Assembly: GCF_003428645.1 (NCBI RefSeq)
Contig: NZ_QVQH01000002.1
Coordinates: forward strand, 248,997-312,996
Length of the DNA: 64,000 nucleotides
From: Geodermatophilus marinus
Lineage (GTDB): Bacteria; Actinomycetota; Actinomycetes; Mycobacteriales; Geodermatophilaceae
Direction of reading: 5' to 3'
The notes under the pieces are model-generated. The model was not told where the DNA came from and made no database searches. It saw only the letters and a list, made by a program, of their open reading frames with translations. Positions 53,025 to 61,059 of this stretch are shown one piece after another (positions within the stretch are counted from its first letter, which is position 1; each line of letters starts with the position of its first letter). The position numbers were made by a program, and so were the translations under genes.

Positions 53025-54530
53025 TTGCCGCGGGTCGAGGTCCTGTCCACCCTGCCCCCGCTCGGCGAGGACGACGTCCTCGCGGTGCCGGTCGGCCCCG
53101 GGGCGGTCCTGCCGTCCTGGCTGTCGGGTCCCGGCGCGCCGCTGGACGCCGCGCTGCTGGCCGGAGCGCTGGCCGACACCGGCAACACCGGCAAGCCGGG
53201 CACGATCACCAACCTGCCGGTGCCCGGCCGCCGGCCGCGCAGCGTGGTGGCGGTGGGCGTCGGCGACGCCACCCTGCCCGACCTGCGCAGCTACGCGGCC
53301 GTCGCGGTCCGCCGCGCGCAGACCCTCGCCGAGCACGGCGCCCGCCGGCTGGTGCTCCCCCTCGACGACCCGGCCGCCCCGGCCGGGGCCGAGGAGGTCC
53401 GCGCCGCCGTCGAGGTCGCCCTGCTGGCCGGCTACCGGTACCGGGAGACGTCGAAGCCGCACCCGCCCCGGCTGGCGACCGTCGCGGTCGTGGCCGCCGA
53501 CGGCGCCGACCCGGCGGTGCTCGCCGCGGCCCGCGCCGGCGAGGTCACCGGCCGGTCGGTCGCCTGGGCCCGCGACCTGGTCAACACCCCGAGCAGCACC
53601 AAGGACCCCGCCTGGCTGGCCGACCAGGCGGTCGCGCGGCTCGCCGGGCTGGCGCACGTCACCGTCACCGTGCTCGGCCCCGACGAGCTCCGGGCCGGCG
53701 GGTTCGGGGGCGTGCTCGCCGTCGGCGGCGGCTCGGCGTCCCCGCCCCGGCTGGTGGTGGCCGCCTACCGGCCGCCCGGGGCCGGGCCGGCCGCCCCCGT
53801 GCTGGTCGGCAAGGGCATCACGTTCGACACCGGCGGGATCTCGATCAAGCCGAACGCCGGCATGCGGGAGATGAAAACCGACATGGCCGGCGGGGCGGCC
53901 GTGCTCGCCGCGGTCGACGCCGCGGCCCGCCTCGCGCTGCCGGTCGCGGTCACCGCCGTCGTCCCGGCCGCGGAGAACGCCGTCTCCGGCTCCTCCTACC
54001 GGCCCTCGGACGTCGTGCGGCACGTCGGCGGCCGGACGACCGAGGTGCTCAACACCGACGCCGAGGGCCGCATGGTCCTCGCCGACGCGCTGGCGCACGC
54101 CCGGCTGCACCTCGGCGCCACCGTGCTCGTCGACGTCGCCACGCTCACCGGCGCGATGAAGGTGGCCCTCGGCACCCGCACCGCGGGGCTGTACGCCACC
54201 GGCGACGGGCTGGCCGACGCGCTGACCACCGCGGCGGCGCACGCCGGCGAGCCGGTCTGGCGGATGCCGCTGGCCGAGGAGCACGCCGACCTGCTGGAGA
54301 GTGCCGTCGCCGACGCCAACAACGCCCCCGGCAACCCCGGCGGGACGACGGCGGCGCTGTTCCTGCGGCCCTTCGCCGGGGACCTGCCCTGGGCGCACCT
54401 GGACGTCGCCGGGCCGGCGCGCGCCGGCTCCGACGACGCCGAGCTGGTCAAGGGCGGCACCGGGTTCGGTGCCCGCACCCTGCTGCGCTGGCTGGAGGCC
54501 GGCGCGCCGTGGAAGGACCCCGTCCGATGA
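53025..54530 (+). CDS. pepA: leucyl aminopeptidase (M17)
   Basis: A 501-residue M17 aminopeptidase with two metals. The metal-binding KGITFDTGGISIKPNAGMR region (Lys and Asp) and the signature NTDAEGRMVL (about residues 343-352) are intact, as is the catalytic-site ETDMAGGAAVL-like MKTDMAGG. TTG 53025 gives a normal length; the frame is open to a CTG at 52935 that overlaps the DUF3117 stop as CTGA. The stop overlaps the next start (ATGA). Cytosolic peptide turnover. Confidence 0.92.
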   Translation: MPRVEVLSTLPPLGEDDVLAVPVGPGAVLPSWLSGPGAPLDAALLAGALADTGNTGKPGTITNLPVPGRRPRSVVAVGVGDATLPDLRSYAAVAVRRAQTLAEHGARRLVLPLDDPAAPAGAEEVRAAVEVALLAGYRYRETSKPHPPRLATVAVVAADGADPAVLAAARAGEVTGRSVAWARDLVNTPSSTKDPAWLADQAVARLAGLAHVTVTVLGPDELRAGGFGGVLAVGGGSASPPRLVVAAYRPPGAGPAAPVLVGKGITFDTGGISIKPNAGMREMKTDMAGGAAVLAAVDAAARLALPVAVTAVVPAAENAVSGSSYRPSDVVRHVGGRTTEVLNTDAEGRMVLADALAHARLHLGATVLVDVATLTGAMKVALGTRTAGLYATGDGLADALTTAAAHAGEPVWRMPLAEEHADLLESAVADANNAPGNPGGTTAALFLRPFAGDLPWAHLDVAGPARAGSDDAELVKGGTGFGARTLLRWLEAGAPWKDPVR

Positions 54531-55993
54531 CCGGCGAGGACACCGGGGTCGTCTTCCCCGCCGGGCCGGACGGGCGGCGCAGCACCGCGGTGCTGGGCCG
54601 GTCGGTGGTCGCCGACGCGCTGCGACCGGTCGACCCGACCGGGGCCGCGGCCGCCGAGCGGGAGACCAACTGGCGGTCCGGGTACCTGGTGCACTTCCGC
54701 CGGCTGGTCGAGGCGGGGCTGCCCAGCCGCGAGGCCGCGCTGGCCGTCGCCGACGCCGGCCTGGCCTCGCTGCACCGGCGGATGCGGGTGGCCGGGCCCG
54801 ACGGCACCGAGCAGGGGCTGGGCGAGCTGGCCACCGCGCCGGCCGGCCGGGTGCCGCAGACCGTCGAGGTCACCGGCACCGCCGAGCCCGAGCGGGAGCT
54901 GTCGCTGCCCTTCCACGGCGGCCGGTTGCGCGGGGACGACCTGCTGCGCCGGCTCGACGCCTGGGTCGGCGCCGGGGTCGTGGAGCCCTCCTGCGCGGAG
55001 GCGGTGCGGACGGTCGCGGCGCACCCCGAGTGGCTGTCGGTGCCCGGCACCACGGTCGCCGTCCTCGGGGCGGGCGCGGAGATGGGCCCGCTGACCGCGC
55101 TGCTGCGCTGGGGGGCGCGGGTGGCCGGGGTCGACCTGCCCCGCCGCCCGCTGTGGGAGCGGGTGCTCGACACCGCCCGCCGCGGCGCGGGCACCCTGCT
55201 CGTGCCGGCGTCCGGCGGCGACGGCGACCTCACCGGGCGGGCCGGCGCCGACCTGGTGACCGAGGTCCCGGCGGTGGCCGGCTGGCTGGCCGGGCTGCCC
55301 GGCCGGCCGGTCCTCGGCAACTACGTGTACGCCGACGGCGCGACCAACGTGCGGGTGTCGGTGGCCGTCGACGCGCTCACCGCCCGGCTCTCGGCCGAGC
55401 GGCCGGACCTGGCGCTGGCCTTCCTCGCGACCCCCACCGACGTCTTCGCCGTCCCGGCCGACGCGGTGGAGCAGTCGGTGCGGGCCTACGGCGCGCGCTC
55501 GCGGACGGCCAAGCTGATCGGCCGGCCGCTGCGCACCCTGTCGGCGGGGCGGCTGCTGCAGCGGGCCTACGTGCCGGGCAGCGCGCCCGGGATCGCCGAC
55601 AGCCTGGTCGCCCAGCAGGGCCCCAACTACGCGCTGGCCAAGCGGCTGCAGCGCTGGCGGGCCACCGTCGCCCGGGCGGCCGGGACGACGGTGTCGATGA
55701 ACGTCGCGCCGCCGACCCGCACCCGCTCCGTCGTCCGCAACCGGGCGCTGGCGGCGGCCTACGCCGGGGCGCACCGGTTCGGCGTGGAGGTGTTCGAGCC
55801 GGCGACGTCCAACGTGCTCATGGCGGCCCTGCTCGTGCACGACCTGCACACCGGCGGCGGCCCGGCGCACGCGCACCCGTGGGAGGACGAGGCGTTCGCC
55901 GCCGCGCACGGCGGGCTGTGGCGGGCCGCCTACGCCCCGCGCAGCGCGCTCGGCCTGGCCGCGCTGCTCGGCTACGGGGCCGCCCGCGGGTGA
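54527..55993 (+). CDS. conserved protein of unknown function with a Rossmann-like segment
   Basis: A 488-residue soluble protein I cannot assign. In the middle is a dinucleotide-binding-like strand-loop-helix (VAVLGAGAEMGPLTALLRWG, about residues 182-201) followed by an acidic end of strand 2 (VAGVDLPRR). Earlier are NWRSGYLVHFRRLVEAGLPS and a LPFHGGRLRGDDLL block; later are SMNVAPPTRTRSVVRNRAL and FEPATSNVLMAALLVHDLH. It overlaps the pepA stop (ATGA), so a role linked to peptide or amino acid metabolism is possible. No membrane helix or signal. Confidence 0.75.
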   Translation: MTGEDTGVVFPAGPDGRRSTAVLGRSVVADALRPVDPTGAAAAERETNWRSGYLVHFRRLVEAGLPSREAALAVADAGLASLHRRMRVAGPDGTEQGLGELATAPAGRVPQTVEVTGTAEPERELSLPFHGGRLRGDDLLRRLDAWVGAGVVEPSCAEAVRTVAAHPEWLSVPGTTVAVLGAGAEMGPLTALLRWGARVAGVDLPRRPLWERVLDTARRGAGTLLVPASGGDGDLTGRAGADLVTEVPAVAGWLAGLPGRPVLGNYVYADGATNVRVSVAVDALTARLSAERPDLALAFLATPTDVFAVPADAVEQSVRAYGARSRTAKLIGRPLRTLSAGRLLQRAYVPGSAPGIADSLVAQQGPNYALAKRLQRWRATVARAAGTTVSMNVAPPTRTRSVVRNRALAAAYAGAHRFGVEVFEPATSNVLMAALLVHDLHTGGGPAHAHPWEDEAFAAAHGGLWRAAYAPRSALGLAALLGYGAARG

Positions 55994-56045
55994 CCCCCGG
56001 CGTCCCCGACCGGGATCAGGGCGTCACGCGCGCGCGGACCACGGC

Positions 56046-56456
56046 TCAACTGCGGAGCGAGGCGGCGTCCACCTCGAGGTCCAGCACGCGCGCGACCCGG
56101 TCGAGGTCGACGTCCTGGGCGAGGAGGACCGCGGAGGTGCGCCACGCGACGGCCGCGATGAGGCAGTCGACCATCCCGCGCGGGGTCACCCCGACGCGTC
56201 GGCAGCGGCGGTAGACGCGCGAGGCTGCGTCGAAGTCGGCGGCGGGGTCGACCGGCAGCAGGTGGTGCCGCAGCAGCAGGCGGCGCAGGTCCGCGGCCCG
56301 GCGGTCGTCGCGCGCTCCGGCGCACACCTCCATCACCACCGGCTCGGTGACGGCGAGGGGGCCGTCGGCCGCGACGAGCGCGGTCAGCCGGCGATCCACC
56401 GGGCTGCCGGTCGCCCGGTCGTACTCGACCCAGGCGGAGGTGTCGGCCAGGATCAC
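56046..56456 (-). CDS. vapC: VapC toxin, PIN-domain ribonuclease
   Basis: A 136-residue PIN-domain toxin. The acidic active-site residues are in LADTSAWVEY (Asp near residue 5), EPVVMEV (Glu) and RGMVDCLIAAVAW (Asp), with a final Asp in LLAQDVDLDRV. It is expected to cut specific RNAs, often tRNAs, when free of VapB. GTG 56456 overlaps the vapB stop (GTGA). A longer upstream frame is a read-through of vapB. Confidence 0.9.
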   Translation of the reverse strand: MILADTSAWVEYDRATGSPVDRRLTALVAADGPLAVTEPVVMEVCAGARDDRRAADLRRLLLRHHLLPVDPAADFDAASRVYRRCRRVGVTPRGMVDCLIAAVAWRTSAVLLAQDVDLDRVARVLDLEVDAASLRS

Positions 56457-56665
56457 CCGCGAACTGCCGGGGGCGAGTCGTCGGGCAGCGTGCCGATCGC
56501 CCGGGCCCCGCGCATGGCCAGCGCCTCCTCCCGGGTCATCGGCTGGCCGGCGAGGTGGCGCAGCGCCAGGTCCACGGCCTCGGTCTTGGTCCGGACGCCG
56601 TACCGTTCCATGATCGTCTCCACGAGGTGGTCGGGCAGCTCGATGTTGGTCCGGGACCGGGTCAT
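56453..56665 (-). CDS. vapB: VapB antitoxin
   Basis: A 70-residue antitoxin. The N-terminal part RTNIELPDHLVETIMERYGV is a ribbon-helix-helix DNA-binding domain with KTEAVDLALRHLAG, and the tail with MTREEALAMRG would bind VapC. It is preceded by two 10-bp direct repeats, a likely autoregulatory operator. It overlaps vapC, giving a standard type-II toxin-antitoxin unit in which antitoxin is first. Confidence 0.9.
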   Translation of the reverse strand: MTRSRTNIELPDHLVETIMERYGVRTKTEAVDLALRHLAGQPMTREEALAMRGARAIGTLPDDSPPAVRG

Positions 56666-56683
56666 GCACCTACCGTACCCGCC

Positions 56684-56704
56684 ACAGGTGTACGACAGGT
56701 GTAC
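56684..56704. promoter_or_regulatory. direct-repeat operator upstream of vapBC
   Basis: ACAGGTGTAC occurs at 56684-56693 and again at 56695-56704, an 11-bp period placing both on one DNA face. They lie 19 bp before the vapB start on the opposite strand. Binding by VapB is inference. Confidence 0.6.
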
Positions 56705-56712
56705 CGCGGTCG

Positions 56713-58224
56713 TCAGGCCGGGCCGACCATCGCGGCGACGATCTCGGCCGACAGGGTCACCAGCGGCAGCCCGCCGCCGGGGTGGGCCGACCCGCCGACG
56801 AGGAACAGCCCGGGCACGGGGGAGGCGTTGGCCGGGCGCAGGAACGCCGCCCGGGCGCCGTTGCTCGACGTCCCGTAGATCGAGCCGCCGACGCTGCGGG
56901 TGTCCCGCTCGAGGTCGGCCGGCGTGCGGGCCACCGACCAGCGCACCCGCCCGCGGACGTCGAGCCCGCGGGCGGCCAGCACGTCGAGCACCCGCGCGGC
57001 GTACCGGTCGGCCAGGCCGGGGGCGTCCCAGTCCGCCCCGCCGGCCGGGTCGTGCCGCGGGGCGTTGACCAGCACGAACCACGACTCGCTGTCGTCGTCC
57101 GGCCGGGTGGCGGGGTCGTCGGGCGCCGATACGTAGACCGTCGGGTCGGGCACGGGGCGCGGCGCACCGGCGTGCCGGCCGACGCCGAAGACCGCGTCGA
57201 ACTCGGCGTCGTAGTCGGCCGGGAACAGCACCGTGTGGTGGGCCAGCCCGGGCGTGCGGCCGCGCAGCGCCAGCAGCAGCACGAAGCCCGAAAGGGAGGG
57301 GGTGCTCCGGGCCAGGTCGCGGCGCACCCCGCGGGTCGCGCGCCCCGGCGGCAGCAGGTCGGCGTACAGGCCCGCGGCGTCCCCGGCGGCGACGACGACG
57401 TCCGCCGGCAGCACCCCGCCGCCGGCCAGCCGCACCCCGGCCGCCCGGCCGCCCTCGACGAGCACCCGCTCGACCGGGCAGCCGGTGCGGACCACCGCCC
57501 CCCGCTCGGCCGCCCGGGCGGCGACCGCCAGCGCCAGCCGGCGCAGCCCGCCGCGGACGTACCACGAGCCGAACCGCTGCTCGACGTACGGCACGGTGGC
57601 CAGCACCGCCGGGGCCCGCCGCGGGTCCGACCCCGAGTAGGTGGCGTACCGGTCCAGCAGCATGCGCAGCGCGGGGGAGTCCAGCAGCTCCGCGCCCAGG
57701 CCGCGCAGGGTCTGCCACGGCGCGACGGTGGCCACGTCCCGCGGGCTGCGGGCCAGCCGCGCCAGGGTGCCGGCGCCGGCCAGCGGGGAGCGGAGGAACG
57801 GCTGCTCGGTGATCCGCCACATCGCCTCGGCGCGCGCGGTCAGCCGGTCCCACTGGGTCCCGGCGTCCGCGCCGAGGGCGGCGTCGAGGGCGGCCGGGAT
57901 GCGCGCGGCCTCCCCCGGCACGGCGAGCCGCGTGCCGTCGGGGAAGCGGTAGGCGACGGCGGGGTCGAGGCGCACCAGGTCGACGGCGTCCTCCAGCGCT
58001 GCGCCGGTGGCGGCGAAGAGGTCCCGGTACACCTGCGGCAGGGTCACCAGGCTGGGCCCGGTGTCGAAGCCGTGGCCGTCGCGGGCGTACCAGCCCAGCT
58101 TGCCGCCGACCTGCGGTGCCTGCTCCAGGACGGTGACCGCGTGGCCCTGCGCGGCGAGCCGGGCGGCCGCGGCGAGCCCGCCCAGGCCGGCCCCGACCAC
58201 CGCCACCCGCGCCACGCCCGCCAC
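56713..58224 (-). CDS. crtI: phytoene desaturase-type carotenoid oxidoreductase
   Basis: A 503-residue FAD-dependent desaturase of the CrtI family. The dinucleotide-binding VVGAGLGGLAAAARLAAQGH is at about residues 9-28, VTVLEQAPQVGGKLGWY follows, FDTGPSLVTLPQVYRDLF is the family block, and the C-terminal FAD motif is GLFLVGGSAHPGGGLP. It acts on carotenoid precursors at the membrane. It could also be a 4,4'-diapo-type or ketolase-like relative; crtB and other crt genes are not in the window, so the substrate is not certain. Confidence 0.85.
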   Translation of the reverse strand: MAGVARVAVVGAGLGGLAAAARLAAQGHAVTVLEQAPQVGGKLGWYARDGHGFDTGPSLVTLPQVYRDLFAATGAALEDAVDLVRLDPAVAYRFPDGTRLAVPGEAARIPAALDAALGADAGTQWDRLTARAEAMWRITEQPFLRSPLAGAGTLARLARSPRDVATVAPWQTLRGLGAELLDSPALRMLLDRYATYSGSDPRRAPAVLATVPYVEQRFGSWYVRGGLRRLALAVAARAAERGAVVRTGCPVERVLVEGGRAAGVRLAGGGVLPADVVVAAGDAAGLYADLLPPGRATRGVRRDLARSTPSLSGFVLLLALRGRTPGLAHHTVLFPADYDAEFDAVFGVGRHAGAPRPVPDPTVYVSAPDDPATRPDDDSESWFVLVNAPRHDPAGGADWDAPGLADRYAARVLDVLAARGLDVRGRVRWSVARTPADLERDTRSVGGSIYGTSSNGARAAFLRPANASPVPGLFLVGGSAHPGGGLPLVTLSAEIVAAMVGPA

Positions 58225-58259
58225 GGTAGAGCGCCGCTACGGCCCGGGCGCCGGGCGGG

Positions 58260-59849
58260 TCAGTCGTAGACGAGCTCCAGGTGCTGGAAGGCCCCGAGGG
58301 CGTGGTCGGCGCGGAAGGCGGCGTGGTCGGCGCGCAGCCGGTCCACCGCCTCGCCGGCGAAGCGCAGCATGTCGTCGACGAACAGCTCCGGCTCCCCGGC
58401 GGCCTCGAGCACCGCCGGCTCCACGTCGTAGTCGACCTCACCGGCGTCGTCGGACAGCGAGTGCGTGTGCGCCAGCACCCGCCCGCAGATGCCCGCGTAC
58501 TCCCGCCACTCGCTGCCGGAGATGTCCTCGAGGTCGAGGTCGTCCCGGTAGGGCGCCCGCTCGCGCACCATGAAGCTCTGCCCGTCGACGCTCGCCGCGC
58601 CGAAGAACACGTCGCCGCCGACGAGCTGGACCCGCTGGGCGTCGCGGATCCGGCCGCCGTACCCGTCGAGGCGGAAGTTCGAGGGCGGGACGAGCCCGGC
58701 CAGCGCCGACCGGCGGGCCTGCTTGAACTCCAGCACCAGGTCGTCGGTGCCGTCCCCGGCCGGCCCGCCGAGGAGCACGTGGTAGCGGGTCAGCCCCAGC
58801 GAGGCGGTGCCCTTGCCGAGCCGCCGGGCGACGTCCTTGACCTGCATCCCGTTCGCGCGGGCCGGGACGTCGATGCCGTTCTCGGCCACGTACCGGTCGA
58901 CGATCTCCTGGAACTCCTCGACCCGCGAGGTGACCGGCACGCATTTGCGGCTCACCTTGAAGCCGGTGCGGGTCGGGTTCAGGTGCTTGTCGGCGAGCCA
59001 CCCGGCGCGGGGCCGGGCGACCGCCCCGGCGATCAGGTCGGCGATCAGCGGCGGTGCGTTGTCCCGGCGCACCTGCGTGTCGGTCTCGTCGCCGCGGCGG
59101 GCGAAGGTGGCCATCCCGTCGAGGTAGCCGCGCACGAAGCAGCGCACGACCTCCTCGGCCTTCCCCGGGCCGCGGCCGCCGAGGACCTCCGCGCCCAGCA
59201 GGAACCCGGTGGACCCGCGCTTGAGGTCCCACGTGAAGGGGGCGTAGGAGGCCTCGTCGAAGTCGTTCACGCCGAAGATGGGCACGTTGTCGGCGCTGGG
59301 CATGACGCCGAAGTTGCCCGGGTGCACGTCCCCGAGGGCCAGCACGGTCGGCATCCGGGCGTCCTCGCCGGCCATGTCGCGGTAGAAGAGCAGCGCGGTG
59401 CCGCGGAAGAAGGCGTACTGCGAGTCCGCGAGGACGTCGAACTTCTCCTGCGTGCCCTCGGCGTTGCGGTCGATGCGGAAGCGGTGGTCCTCGCGGACGG
59501 TCTCGCGCACGTGCATCCGCCGGTCGTTGCCGTGGAGCTGGCGGGGGACCAGCACCATCTGGCCCTCCGCCCGGGCCCGCGCCAGGGTCTCGAAGGCCGC
59601 CACACGGGAGACCGGCGAGCGCCCGCCGCGCTCCCCGGTCGTGCGGGCCGCGTCCTCGGGCGGCTCCGGTCCGTCACCCAGGGCCCCGGCACCGTCCCCG
59701 TTCGGGTCGGCGCCGCCCCCGTTCCCCCGGTCGCGCAGCGCCTCGATCAGCTGCGCCCGGTTCATGGACGAGCGCCCGGGCAGGTCGGCCTCCCGGGCCA
59801 GCGCGGCCAGCTCGGCCCGGGTGCGGTCGTCGAGGGTGGTGTCGGCCAT
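58260..59849 (-). CDS. DUF2252 family protein with N-terminal SAP/Rho-N-like domain
   Basis: A 529-residue DUF2252 protein, the second in this window. Residues about 1-45 (RTRAELAALAREADLPGRSS, MNRAQLIEALRDRG) look like a SAP or Rho-N-type nucleic-acid-binding helix pair, followed by a Gly/Asp-rich linker. The DUF2252 core has GDVHPGNFGVM, VNDFDEASYAPFTWDLKRG and LEFKQARRSAL. Phosphotransfer is inferred from the kinase-like motifs. ATG 59849. It is upstream of crtI on the same strand, 35 bp apart. Confidence 0.85.
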   Translation of the reverse strand: MADTTLDDRTRAELAALAREADLPGRSSMNRAQLIEALRDRGNGGGADPNGDGAGALGDGPEPPEDAARTTGERGGRSPVSRVAAFETLARARAEGQMVLVPRQLHGNDRRMHVRETVREDHRFRIDRNAEGTQEKFDVLADSQYAFFRGTALLFYRDMAGEDARMPTVLALGDVHPGNFGVMPSADNVPIFGVNDFDEASYAPFTWDLKRGSTGFLLGAEVLGGRGPGKAEEVVRCFVRGYLDGMATFARRGDETDTQVRRDNAPPLIADLIAGAVARPRAGWLADKHLNPTRTGFKVSRKCVPVTSRVEEFQEIVDRYVAENGIDVPARANGMQVKDVARRLGKGTASLGLTRYHVLLGGPAGDGTDDLVLEFKQARRSALAGLVPPSNFRLDGYGGRIRDAQRVQLVGGDVFFGAASVDGQSFMVRERAPYRDDLDLEDISGSEWREYAGICGRVLAHTHSLSDDAGEVDYDVEPAVLEAAGEPELFVDDMLRFAGEAVDRLRADHAAFRADHALGAFQHLELVYD

Positions 59850-59900
59850 GGGACACCCGTATCCGGTGCCCGGTGCCCGGACACCGAGGTCACACGATCG

Positions 59901-61010
59901 TCAGAAGGCGTACCGGATGCGCAACCAGGGGGCGTGCGCCGCGACCAGGGCCCGCAGCCGTTCCACGCCCGCCCGCTTGACGTCGTTGCGGTAGCGCACG
60001 TTCCACTGGCCGTTCTGGCTGCGCTTGGGCTGCTGCAGCTCCGGTCGCCACAGCAGCTCCTCGGCGCGCGGGTGCCAGCCGAGGTTGACCGCGTGCAGGT
60101 CCCGGTTGTGCGTCAGCATGATCACCTCGGCGGCGGCCTGGGCCTTGGCGGCCGGGCCGAGCACGTCGTCGAGCTGCCGGAGCAACGCGGCCCAGTCGGC
60201 CTCCCAGCCGTCCCGGAGGATGACGGGGGAGAGGTTGAGGTGGACCTCGTAGCCGGCGGCGACGAAGTCGTCCACGGCGGCGACGCGCTCGGCCACCCGG
60301 CTGGTCCGGACGTCGACGACGCGGGCGTCGGCGTCCGGCATCACCGAGAACCGGACGCGCGTGCGGCCCCGCGGGTCGAGGTCCAGCAGCTGCCGGTTGA
60401 CGTACTTGGTGGCGAACGAGGCCTTCGCCGTCGGCAGCTCCCGGAAGGTGGCCACCAGGTCGGCGACGTTGTCGCTGACCAGGGCGTCGACCGAGCAGTC
60501 GCTGTTCTCGCCGATGTCGTACACCCAGCTGACCGGGTCGCACTGGTCGGGCTCGGCCTTGACGCCCTGCCGGGCCACGTGCCGGCGCAGGTAGCCGGTG
60601 ATCTGCTCGATGTTGGTGAAGACCGTGATCGGGTTGGCGTAGCCCTTCTGCCGCGGCACGTAGCAGTAGGCGCAGGCCATCGCGCAGCCGTTGGCCGTCG
60701 ACGGGGCGATCCAGTCCGCCGACCGGCCGTTGGGGCGGGCGGTCAGCGACTTCTTGACGCCGAGCACGAGCGTCTCGGTCTTCACCCGGACCCAGCGCTC
60801 CACGTTGCCCTCGTTGCCGTGCAGCTCGGGGATCCGCCAGTGCGAGTCGACCTCGACGACCTCCGCGGCCGGGAAGCGCGCCAGCACCTCCCGGCCCCGG
60901 GTCGAGGTCAGCGCGGCTGGCTCGGCGTAGACCCGGCGCACCTGCAGCAGGCGGCCCGGGGCGGTCGCTGCGGGGGTGGGGGAGGGGACGGTGGGGACGG
61001 CGTCGGGCAC
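59901..61010 (-). CDS. radical SAM protein of the spore photoproduct lyase family
   Basis: A 369-residue radical SAM enzyme with the cluster motif CAMACAYC (C-x3-C-x2-C, about residues 109-116). The surrounding STANGCAMACAYCYVPRQKG and the later Cys in IGENSDCSVDALVSD, a candidate for the hydrogen-donating Cys, match the spore photoproduct lyase family. True lyases repair UV-made spore photoproduct thymine dimers using SAM. Actinobacterial homologues may repair DNA without spores; activity is inferred. GTG 61010. Confidence 0.87.
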   Translation of the reverse strand: MPDAVPTVPSPTPAATAPGRLLQVRRVYAEPAALTSTRGREVLARFPAAEVVEVDSHWRIPELHGNEGNVERWVRVKTETLVLGVKKSLTARPNGRSADWIAPSTANGCAMACAYCYVPRQKGYANPITVFTNIEQITGYLRRHVARQGVKAEPDQCDPVSWVYDIGENSDCSVDALVSDNVADLVATFRELPTAKASFATKYVNRQLLDLDPRGRTRVRFSVMPDADARVVDVRTSRVAERVAAVDDFVAAGYEVHLNLSPVILRDGWEADWAALLRQLDDVLGPAAKAQAAAEVIMLTHNRDLHAVNLGWHPRAEELLWRPELQQPKRSQNGQWNVRYRNDVKRAGVERLRALVAAHAPWLRIRYAF

Positions 61011-61059
61011 GCCGGGTGCAGCACCGGCCGGGACCGCGCTGTTCCGGGAGCCGGGCCGG

